This document shows, piece after piece, positions 25,223-34,887 of a stretch of DNA of 64,000 nt. Under the pieces are notes generated by a model. The model was not told the DNA's origin. It did not search any database and worked only from the letters and a program-made list of their open reading frames with translations. Source of the stretch: Polytrichum commune (Eukaryota > Streptophyta > Polytrichopsida > Polytrichales > Polytrichaceae); contig OX485809.1 of the NCBI GenBank assembly GCA_950295325.1, forward strand, positions 22,508,001 to 22,572,000. The letters run 5' to 3'. The number at the start of each line of letters is the position of its first letter. Positions within the stretch are counted from its first letter, which is position 1. The position numbers and the translations under genes were made by a program.

Positions 25223-26167
25223 TTGTCGGTCGCAAAAAAAAACGTGGATACTGGAATACCAAAGGGCACAAATTTATACTTACAAAATTATTGGATGCAT
25301 TATGGCTTCAACAATCATTTATTGTCATTTTTTAGTACATCAATCCAAGTTTTCTCCTACTTATTGTTGCAAGGGCAAATATATCGAATAGGAGATTACG
25401 TGGTCATTAAACCAGATATGGCGGTTGGAGGACATGCATGGACATGGAAAACAAAAATTATCCAATTCTTCTTCCATGAGTTTCAAAGCATGAAGCAAAT
25501 ATTCTTTCGAGATTACTATGTCATTGTCACCAGCCCAACTTCTGTCCACATACCCTTAGAGCATGAACTGACTGGCATGCGTGTTGTTATGGAGGCTGCA
25601 CAAAGGTGGTCTGGCGAGGACATCAGAGTGGTCGCTTTGATCATGCACAAATTCATTGCAATGCCCATTTGCAGGCAAATTACAACTTCATATGTGGCTT
25701 ATGAGTTGGAGGATGTGGGTCCACGCGAGCATTTGTTTGCGGTTCTTAAACCAAGTTGCATACCACCGTATCCCGAAAAAGAGGATGTAATGTTGGTAAG
25801 AGCAACAGACTGGACAAGACAAAAACCAACATTTGCAATTGTAGTTGTCAGAAATGTGACTACTCAAAAGTGTCTTCTCGATGTTGAAGGGAAAACCTCC
25901 AAAAGAAAAGATATAGCTACAAATGTCGATTTGGAGGAACAAGATTATTTTGTGGGGGAAGTAGATTTGGAATGGTTGCATATGGTTGGTAGACCGGTTG
26001 AAGGTCGTCTTCAAAGGTTTAAGGGTTCCGGCAGGAAGTGTTCAAAGTCATGGCATTCGTTGGTGAAACATTTTACCCATTTCAAGGCGATTCGAACTCT
26101 TCATGGTGAACCTTGCGAGTGGATAAACCAAGAGGCAGAAGGTATTTCATGTAGTCTGAATCTATAG
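25223..26167 (+). pseudogene. Probable C-terminal part of the same Tnp2-like transposon protein
   Basis: This open frame of about 314 codons has no good ATG at its beginning (the first codon of the frame is TTG). The text includes GDYVVIKPDMAVGGHAWTWK, similar to a BAH-like opening, then RWSGEDIRVVALIMHKFIAM and SYVAYELEDVGPREHLFAVL. I associate these with the C-terminal region of the Tnp2-like transposases of seedless plants. Orientation and order fit the fragments at 20661-23900. It is the least damaged part of the element, without internal stops. It could alternatively be an independent gene exon. Confidence 0.5.
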
Positions 26168-26344
26168 GCCAAATAAAATTTGCATCCATAATTTATTCAA
26201 CATAGGTTTGACCCAACCTGGTACATGCAGTTCAGTCCAAGCAAATTATGTTCCAGAGCTTATGTTTTAATTCTCTTAAATTTGTGCAATATAATAAGTG
26301 TAAAACGACCTTCAAACTACACCATTTATAATATTTAATGCTAC

Positions 26345-26657
26345 ATGCCTAATAATGTCACGAACTCTACTATGAGGGATCTCCGTATTTTACTGCTACG
26401 AGCGTGTGTAGGACGCCTCCCGCGGACATCGTTCATGTTCGGGCAGCCCGTTTCTGTCCTCCCGTCCCGACCCGTCTTACATGGCCGACTTGGCCGTCCT
26501 GCCCGTGTCCTCCATCTTGCCCGACCCGGCCTTCCGTCCGTCCATCCGTCATATCCGTCTCCACCCCCCCCCCCCACAACGAACCCGAGCTCCGTCATTC
26601 TTCCTTGCTCACGTCACTAGATAGCTCCGGAACGAGTGAGGAAGCTGGGGAAAGGCT
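26345..26657. other. CpG-rich segment with a C14 run
   Basis: Unlike its AT-rich surroundings, this segment is GC-rich with many CG dinucleotides (GTCCCGACCCGTC, CCGACCCGGCC). It ends in a long C run at 26563-26576. It could be a promoter or 5' leader of the small ORFs downstream. Overlapping ORFs in several frames here are composition artefacts. Confidence 0.5.
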
Positions 26658-27103
26658 GTTGCATTGCTAGTTTAGGGTTTGGAAGAGTTGTAACTTTGAT
26701 CGATGTTGTCCTAGTCGCTCGCCATGGAGGTGGGCATTGTGGATCTGAGAGCGAAATATGTCTCTTTCAAATAAGGGTTTGATTTTGTAATAGAGGAGGC
26801 CACGGAAGATCTACAAGACGGACATGCGTTAGTTTTAGATCTGAAAAATTCCTGCAGGTACAATCGCCCACAAGGACACCGTTGCATTACTAGTTTAGGG
26901 TTTGGAAGAGTTGTAACTTTGATCGACGTTGTCCTAGTCGCTCGCCATGGAGGTAGACATTGTGGATCTGGGAGCAAAATATGTCTCTTTCGAGGAAGGG
27001 TTTGATTTTGTAATAGAGGAGGCCATGGAAGATCTACAGGACGGACAGACATTAGTTTCAGATCTGGAAATTCCTGCAAGTACAATCGCCCACAAGGACA
27101 CCA
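26658..27103. repeat. Tandem duplication, 2 x ~223 bp
   Basis: The segment 26658-26880 is repeated at 26881-27103 with few differences, both beginning GTTGCATT(G/A)CTAGTTTAGGG and both ending 'CCCACAAGGACACC'. Each copy contains the start of the same ORF (ATGGAGGT). Copy 1 stops after 16 codons (TTCAAATAA), while copy 2 stays open. Confidence 0.92.
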
Positions 27104-27288
27104 ATACGTGTTTGAAAGTTGGTGTACAAGAAAAGTTTAGGGTGCAGGATGTAACTCTCAAAAATTTGCGGGCGAGGTTGCAGATCCCACCCCTTGGGCC
27201 TTTTGACAAGACATACATTTCTTGGAGGAGAAAATCAACCAAGGACGGGGTAGGAGCAGGAATACATGGACAAACCATAATTCCTTAG
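26947..27288 (+). CDS. Hypothetical 113-aa ORF with duplicated 5' part
   Basis: It begins ATGGAGGTAGACATTGTGG and is acidic at the N-terminus (DFVIEEAMEDLQDGQ), then basic (RRKSTKDG). It starts inside the second copy of the 223 bp duplication; the first copy has an early stop, so only this one can encode the product. The next ORF (27222-27587) overlaps it in another frame. The pair may be one gene with a frameshift or an unseen splice. No family was recognised. Confidence 0.35.
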   Translation: MEVDIVDLGAKYVSFEEGFDFVIEEAMEDLQDGQTLVSDLEIPASTIAHKDTNTCLKVGVQEKFRVQDVTLKNLRARLQIPPLGPFDKTYISWRRKSTKDGVGAGIHGQTIIP

Positions 27289-27587
27289 AACAGGCTCTAA
27301 GATTTGTTGTTGGTGAACAAAGTATGCGAGATTTTCCATGTACATTCAATGAGGTTCATAAGTTAGGGCATCAGAGACCAGAGAGCAAGGTTCATCCTCC
27401 TCCTTTCGTGAGAGCTCTGAAATTGTTTTGTCGTCATTTCAATAGTGTGGAAGCACCATTGATCTGTCCTAGAATGGGAGTGTCTTCTAGTCTCGTACAT
27501 GAAAAGATGGCATATGTGAAGTTCGCTATGAAGGACTTGTTGACGTTCGGTCGGCTTGTCTTTCCTTCTATGGATACTAGTTCGTAG
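27222..27587 (+). CDS. Hypothetical 121-aa ORF, possible continuation of the previous ORF
   Basis: Basic residues at the start (GRGRSRNTWTNH) are followed by protein-like text (EQALRFVVGEQSMRDFPCTF, RALKLFCRHFNSVEAPLICP). It overlaps the preceding ORF by 67 bases in a different frame. No family was recognised. Given the adjacent CpG-rich segment it may be a small real gene, but it could also be part of a transposon. Confidence 0.35.
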   Translation: MEEKINQGRGRSRNTWTNHNSLEQALRFVVGEQSMRDFPCTFNEVHKLGHQRPESKVHPPPFVRALKLFCRHFNSVEAPLICPRMGVSSSLVHEKMAYVKFAMKDLLTFGRLVFPSMDTSS

Positions 27588-29280
27588 GATTTTGCGGCAT
27601 ACACTGAAGTTATGACGACATGCAATGGCATCCAATTCATAAATAGTTTTGTTTGACATTTCCCCCCTCTCCATTGCATGTGTATGAATACCAATGTATT
27701 CATCCGTACTGCATTGGCCAGTGGATAATTTGCATGTATTTAGCTTTCTTTCATTTGAATGCAATCTTTTGTTTTTGGAGTATATAGTTGTGCAAAATTT
27801 CATGTCTTGTGACAATTGATTGTATTTCTTGTTTTGTTCTATGCGCGTTTATAGCTTGTCTATGTTAGCTTGTACATTTTGTTATGTCCATGTTTATTTG
27901 TAACATTTTAACTAATATCTAAGTTCTATTGGTTGTGTTTTGAATGACGTTTTGAATGGTTAGCATTGGTATAACTAATTGAAACCGATTGAATGACAAG
28001 ATGCATGGTATAGAATGTTTGTTGCTCACATAGTCGATTTTGCAATGCTATAGTATTCCGTCCACTATTTGGTGCTTATACAATTTATGAAAAAAATATG
28101 TTGCTAAAAATTAACCTCTCTAAACAATTACAAATAAATATAGGGTGCTTAAAAATACATCAAAGTAGCTTTATATCTACAAATAGGGAGGAAAAAAACA
28201 TTGAGAGGTGCATAAATATCCCCCCATTAAATACCCCATTATCGCATGTGGTTACAAAATGTAAGGGGGTGTGATCCCCCCAAATATTAAACTAGTGTAA
28301 AAGAACTTATATTGTTCAATGGTTGAGCTCAAGCTAGGGTACATAGTCTTCATCAATTTTGGTGAAATCCATGTCATTGACGCCTCCTGACCCCTACATG
28401 AAATTCAAGGTTTCAATAGCAATCAACAATTGCCAAGTATAAGAGGTTCTTCTAAAGAGTCATGCAACAAAGGAATATGATTGCACCATCTTGCAGAGAG
28501 GTGGGAATTTTTGCATGTCCTCCCTTGTTACATCCAAAATTTTAGAAACAAAATACCTTTGTGCAATTATGAAGAGTAGGGTTACACATGTGTATTATTG
28601 ATATTGCCCAAGTATCCAACTGCCTTGAATTTTTTCAAATGAATAGGACTCAATTGCTTGACTTTTATTCATTGCAATTTGGAAGCTCACCTGCAAACAT
28701 GATTGCTGGTTAGAGGGCTTCTCGAGGATTTATCCATAATCAATAGAACATTGTTAATGAAAGTTGCACCAAGTGAGATGTCCTACTCTTACATCAATGA
28801 CCTCAACATAGATGATAGTTACTCCTAGGTGACATTTATTCACGTCAATGGACCCCAAAAAATTTAAATTTAAATAATAATATAAAAATAAATTTTTTGA
28901 TAGACTAATAATGATAATCAACATCAAATTCTTAGATTGCAACAATAACATATAGTTCTAAACAATGTTCACCAAAACATGAGGATATGTATTTGGTACA
29001 TTAATGAATAAACTTCTAGAACAACGAGGGTGTGACTTACCACAACTTTGAATATCTCTCTAGTTTAATTTCCTTTCAAACCTCAACATGTTGTTCATTA
29101 TCTCTCTATAATGAAGCTCATTTTGCCATTGTACATGGAATTAGTCCCAAAGTGCATGCACACCGCCCAATACATGAATACAAGTATCATGTCATCGTCA
29201 ACTTTTGTATCCATTGAGATACATCCAAATAATGCTCATGACATGTATATAATGCAACCAAATAACTTCAAGGCACCCGG
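27588..29280. other. Gene-free AT-rich stretch
   Basis: No coding signal, RNA gene or clear repeat was found. It includes the presumed 3' flank of the minus-strand NB-ARC/LRR gene at its right edge. Confidence 0.5.
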
Positions 29281-29889
29281 CTATACAATGTTTTTCAATT
29301 TCATGTGCACAATTTTTAATTTCGGGCATTGAGTTGTCACAACGGTCTTCAACAATGTCATCTTCTTCATGGTCTCTGGTAATGTTTCTAAGTTCACACA
29401 AGAACCACAGTCCAAAGCAACCAAAGAAACCAAGTTTCCAATGGTATGTGGCAAATTTTTCAAGCCAACGCATGCATGTATGGTGAGGGTTTCCAAGGAT
29501 GTCAAGTTCCCTAACGTCTCTGGTAACTCCATTAAGCTCACGCAACAACGCAAATCTAGAGTTTTCAAAGATGTCAGGTTGCTCAAAGTATTTGGTAGTC
29601 GCTTCAGTTGTTTACAAAATCCCAAATCAAGAGTATTCAAGGTCTTTATTTGACCTAATGTTTGTGGTAACTCTGTTAAGTTTCTACAAAATCCCAAGCA
29701 CAAAGACGTCAAAGATATCATAGTCCCCAAGTTGCATGGTAACTTAATTAAGGATTCACAACCATATAGTCTGAGTGAACTCATAGAAGACATGTTCTCC
29801 TCCAATGATATTGGCAATTCCTTCAAAGAAGTACAATATTCCAAGTTGAGTGAAGTCAAAGAACACAATTGTCTTGATGTTGTAAGCAA
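29281..29889 (-). pseudogene. Frameshifted LRR tail of the NB-ARC/LRR gene
   Basis: An open frame of about 200 codons contains roughly eight more 24-residue LRRs (SLTSLNLEYCTSLKELPISL, LKTLDLRCCVSLMELPETLG). It continues the LRR domain but in a different frame from the main LRR exon, whose stop falls at 29856-29858 within this overlap. A single one-base indel near 29860-29890 would join them. These LRRs are much more diverged from one another than the amplified ones upstream, so they may be the older part of the domain. Confidence 0.7.
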
Positions 29890-32800
29890 TTTTCCTTTAC
29901 ATCTTCACAATCTGTCATCTCCAATTTAACCAATGAACTCAAGTTGCCCAATGTTTGCGGCAATTCCTTCAAGTTCTTACAATTCTTCAATTTCAATGTA
30001 GCCAATGAACTCAAATTACCCAATGTCTCTGGCAATTCCATCAAATTCTCACAATACCATAAATCCAATGTAGCCAATGAACTCAAGTTGCCCAACATCT
30101 CCGGCAATTCCTTCAAGTTCTTACATCCGGACAAGTTCAATGTAGCCAATGAACTCAAGTTGCCCAACGTCTCCGGCAATTCCTTCAAGTTCTCACAATC
30201 GGACAAATCCAATGTAGTCAACGAACTCAAGTTGCCCAACGTCTCCGGCAATTCCTTCAAGTTCTCACAATCGGACAAGTGCAATCTACTCAATGAACTC
30301 AAGTTGCCCAATGTTTGCGGCAATTCCTTCAAGTTCCCACATCCAGACAAGTTCAATGTAGCCAATGAACTCAAGTTGCCCAACGTCTCTGGCAATTCCT
30401 TCAAGTTCCCACATTCGGACAAGTCCAATGTAGCCAATGAACTCAAGTTGCCCAACGACTCCGGCAATTCCTTCAAGTTCTTAAATTTCGACAACTTCAA
30501 CGTAGCCAATGATGTCAAGTTGCCCAACGTCTCCGGCAATTCCTTCAAGTTCTCATATCTGGACAAGTTCAATGTAGCCAATGACCTTAAGTTGCCTAGT
30601 GTCTCCGGCAATTCCTTCAAGTTCTCACATTTCCACAAGTTCAATGTAACCAATGAACTCAAGTTGCCCAACGACTCCGGCAATTCCTTCAAGTTCCCAC
30701 ATCTGGACAAGTTCAATGTAGCCAATGAACTCAAGTTGCCCAACGTCTCCGGCAATTCCTTCAAGTTCTCACATTTCCACAAGTCCAACATAACCAATGA
30801 ACTCAAGTTGCCCAACGTCTGCGGCAGTGCCATCATGTTCTTACATTTCCACAACTTCAATGTAGCCAATGAATTCAAGTTGCCCAACATCCCCGGCAAT
30901 TCCTTCAAGTTCTCACATTCGGACAAGTCCAATGTAGCCAATGAACTCAAGTTGCCCAACGTCTCCGGCAATTCCTTCAAGTTCCCACATTCGGACAAGT
31001 CCAATGTAGCCAATGAACTCAAGTTGCCCAACGTCTCCGGCAATTCCTTCAAGTTCTCACATTCGGACAAGTCCAACATAACCAATGAACTCAAGTTGCC
31101 CAAGGACTGCGGCAGTGCCATCATGTTCTTACATTTCCACAAGTTCAATGTAGCCAATGAACTCAAGTTGCCCAACGTCTCCGGCAATTCCTTCAAGTTC
31201 TCACAATCGGACAAGTGCAATGTAGTCAATGAACTCAAGTTGCCCAATGTCTCCGGCAATTCCTTCAAGTTCCCACATCTGGACAAGTTCAATGTAGCCA
31301 ATGAACTCAAGTTGCCCAACATCTCCGGCAATTCCTTCAAGTTCCCACATTCGGACAAGTCCAATGTAGCCAATGAACTCAAGTTGCCCAACGACTCCGG
31401 CAATTCCTTCAAGTTCTTAAATTTCGACAACTTCAACGTAGCCAATGATGTCAAGTTGCCCAACGTCTCCGGCAATTCCTTCAAGTTCTCACATCCGGAC
31501 AAGTTCAATGTAGCCAATGACCTTAAGTTGCCTAGTGTCTCCGGCAATTCCTTCAAGTTCTCACATTTCCACAAGTTCAATGTAACCAATGAACTCAAGT
31601 TGCCCAACGACTCCGGCAATTCCTTCAAGTTCCCACATCTAGACAAGTTCAATGTAGCCAATGAACTCAAGTTGCCCAACGTCTCCGGCAATTCCTTCAA
31701 GTTCCCACATTCGGACAAGTCCAATGTAGCCAATGAACTCAAGTTGCCCAACGTCTCCGGCAATTCCTTCAAGTTCTCACATTCGGACAAGTCCAACATA
31801 ACCAATGAACTCAAGTTGCCCAACGTCTCCGGCAATTCCTTCAAGTTCTCACAATCGGACAAGTGCAATGTAGTCAATGAACTCAAGTTGCCCAATGTCT
31901 CCAGCAATTCCTTCAAGTTCTCACAATCGGACAAGTGCAATCTAGTCAATGAAGTCAAGTTGCCCAATGTTTGCGGCAATTCCTTCAAGTTCCCACATCC
32001 GGACAAGTCCAATGTAGCCAATGAACTCAAGTTGCCCAACGTCTCCGGCAATTCCTTCAAGTTCCCACATTCGGACAAGTCCAATGTAGCCAATGAACTC
32101 AAGTTGCCCAACGTCTCTGGCAATTCCTTCAAGTTCTCACATTTCCACAAGTCCAACATAACCAATGAACTCAAGTTGCCCAACGACTCCGGCAATTCCT
32201 TCAAGTTCCCACATCTGGACAAGTTCAATGTAGCCAATGAACTCAAGTTGCCCAACGTCTCCGGCAATTCCTTCAAGTTCCCACATCTGGACAAGTTCAA
32301 TGTAGCCAATGAACTCAAGTTGCCCAACGTCTCCGGCAATTCCTTCAAGTTCTCACATTCGGACAAGTCCAACATAACCAATGAACTCAAGTTGCCCAAG
32401 GACTGCGGCAGTGCCATCATGTTCTTACATTTCCACAACTTCAATGTAGCCAATGAACTCAAGTTGCCCAACGTCTCCGGCAATTCCTTCAAGTTCTTAC
32501 ATTTTGACAACTTCAATGTAGCCAATACACTCAAGTTGCCCAACGTGTCGGGCAATTCCTTCAAGTTCTCACATGTCCACAAGTCCAACATAACCAATGA
32601 ACTCAAGTTGCCCAACGTTTGCGGCAGTGCCATCAAGTTCTTACAATCAGACAAGTTCAATGTAGCCAATGAACTCAAGTTGCCCAACGTCCCCGGCAAT
32701 TCCTTCAAGTTCTCACATTCGGACAAGTCCAATGTAGCCAATGAACTCAAGTTGCCCAACGTCTCTGGCAATTCCTTCAAGTTCGCACATTTAGACAAGT

Positions 32801-34564
32801 CCAATGTAGCCAATGACCTTAAGTTGCCCAACATCTCTGGCAATTCCTTCAAGTTTTTACAGTTCTTCAACTTCAATGTAGCCAATGAACCCAAATTTGC
32901 TAATGTTCTTGGCAATTTCTTTATTCCTAAACATCCTTCTAAGTTTATGAGCACCAAATTTGTTAATGAACCGATGGATAGTGGCAACTCTGCCAATGAT
33001 TTGAAATATGATAATATGAGGTACTCTAACTTTTCGAGATTACCAATTTCTGGTGGAATGTGTACCACTTCAACAAATCCTTTCATCTCCAACACACATA
33101 GTTGCGTAAAACAAAAGAAAAAAGTTGGTGGAAGCTTTGTAACTCCTTGACCCTTATCAACTTGCATGCATACATGCATCCACCTTAGTCTCTTAGCGTC
33201 CTTAATCATATCAAAGATTGACTCGATTTCCTTACAATTATCAAAATTCAATAGCCTGAGTGCAACCAAAGGAGTATGTATTTTGCATATATTATTGCAA
33301 TTTGATCCATCTATATGAAGACCTTCCGCATCTTTTAATACCTGCAATAACCACCAAATATGATTACTAACATGATTTACAACAACTATATGCATTTGTT
33401 GGTATTGAAACAACTAGAATAAAAGATGAACAATTGGTCATTGTTTACCATTGTTTGTGCATGAACATTGCGCTCAAGTTCATAGGTGTTCCATATTCTT
33501 GGTTTTTCCGATCGCTCTTGGCATGCTATCATGCGGCCCATGTCACGCAACTGATCGTGCATTGCCAATGTCCCGTCTTTATCAATTTGCACCAAACTTC
33601 GGTCTTTGAGATTCAAAAGTGCAAGTTCTGCTTCAACCTCATTGCAGTCCCATATTCTGAGGGCCATTTCCTTTTGCATCCCATTTTGAAGGACATCACG
33701 GCAAAAAAAACAAGCGATGTCCAAAAATATTTCCTTTTCCTCTTCATTCAAACTATCATAACTTATCCTCAATGTCCTCCATATTCTATCATTTTCTTGA
33801 CTACCACTTAGAAACTTTCCCTTCCTCAACCTTTGCAATGCATTTTTCCAAATTCGCAAACTTTGAACTCCACACAAATAGCTTCCTAAAACCTCCAAGC
33901 TCAAAGGTGAGCCACTACATGCTGCAATGATTTCGTTTGCAGCTTTCTCAAAGTCCGGGTGTTGAGGTTGTTGGTTAGGGAATGCATGCTTGTAGAACAA
34001 CTCTTTAGCTTGTTCTTTGTCAAAAAATTCCATTTCCATTTTCCCTTTTTTTGGAATAATTGTTTTCAAATCTTGCCAGTTACGACTTGTGGCAATCACC
34101 TTACTGCCACTAGCAAATAACATTGTAGGTGAAACCAATGCATGGAGTTGTTCATGAGAGCCAATATCATCCAAAACAACAAAAACCTTTTTATTTTCAA
34201 GTATGTCTTTTAAATACTTGGACCCTTGATCAATGTTGGTAATGATTTTTTCACACTTGAGATCCTTCAATAAATGCCTTTGTATATCCAAAATATTGTT
34301 GCAGTCTTTCATGTTTCCCACAAAGCTTGTTGCTTCAAAGTCCCTATACACATGATGAAGAATGGCCTTCGTCAAGGTGGTTTTTCCACTTCCACCCATT
34401 CCAACGATGCCCACATATTGGTTTGATTCGAGGTGAAGTAACACTTTTAACACTCTTTCATCAATATTTACAAAACAAGTTGGAAGTGAAGGTAAAATTG
34501 GTGTTGAACGCACTTGTGATGGAAATATTTGGGTCGCCCATGCTGGTACAAACCGTTGCGAATC
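29856..34564 (-). CDS. NB-ARC / LRR immune-receptor-like protein
   Basis: Complement of join 29856..33341 and 33449..34564, coding for about 1533 residues. The first exon begins after the acceptor CCTATTGCAG|GATTCG. It encodes an NB-ARC domain with P-loop GMGGSGKTT, kinase-2 KVFVVLDDIG, RNBS-B GSKVIATSRNW, the GLPL-equivalent CSGSPLSLEVLGSYL, RNBS-D-like FLDIACFF and the MHD motif AMHDQLRDMG. A phase-0 intron follows (33342-33448, CAATG|GTAAAC to TTATTGCAG|GTATTA). The second exon starts with a diverged LRR segment, then about 43 LRRs of 24 residues with consensus LKELPETLGNLSSLATLDLS. Proteins of this class are intracellular receptors that switch on ATP binding. The kinase-coding exon lies 0.3 kb upstream on the same strand, so the full product is probably kinase-NB-ARC-LRR. 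The reading frame ends prematurely compared with the LRR tail in the next frame. Confidence 0.85.
29910..33000 (-). repeat. In-frame 72-bp LRR module array (~43 copies)
   Basis: The DNA is a head-to-tail array of 72 bp units, each encoding one LRR. On the plus strand the units contain CTCAAGTTGCCCAACGTCTC and GGCAATTCCTTCAAGTTC. Variants recur at multiples of 72 bp. The rare unit with TTAAATTTCGACAACTTCAA appears at 30481 and 31417, exactly 936 bp (13 units) apart, with matching neighbours. The rare 'GCCATCATGTTC' unit occurs at about 30830, 31117 and 32413 (4 and 18 units apart). This shows block duplication by unequal exchange. Confidence 0.93.
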
Positions 34565-34887
34565 CTGCAATAGGCAATCCTCAAGAATTCAATTGAATGA
34601 GGGGTCGATCTACAGACAAAGGATCTTAAAATGTTGCACCTTACGCATCACAATGTCATGACGTTTTACAACCACAATATTATGGAAACCATTTCATTAA
34701 AATATGCAAAACATAAGACACAATATATGAAAATGTGTAGATTGCACTTCAATTTTGACATAGCTCATTCAAGCCAAATGACATGAAATTTGCACAAGCT
34801 ATGTCAACCTCTATACATGGTAATTAAAATGTAATAAAATTACAATTAGCATATTGTTCATATGCCCTAAGGAACCGATTCAATGGA

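Noticed and set aside
26345-26670. Three overlapping Pro/Arg/Ser-rich ORFs in the CpG-rich segment
   Set aside because: ORFs on both strands arise from base composition, and none shows a family motif.
29944-33150. Plus-strand 1068-aa repeat protein as a gene
   Set aside because: It is exactly antisense to the LRR array; the openness follows from nearly identical 72 bp units, and it has no independent domain.
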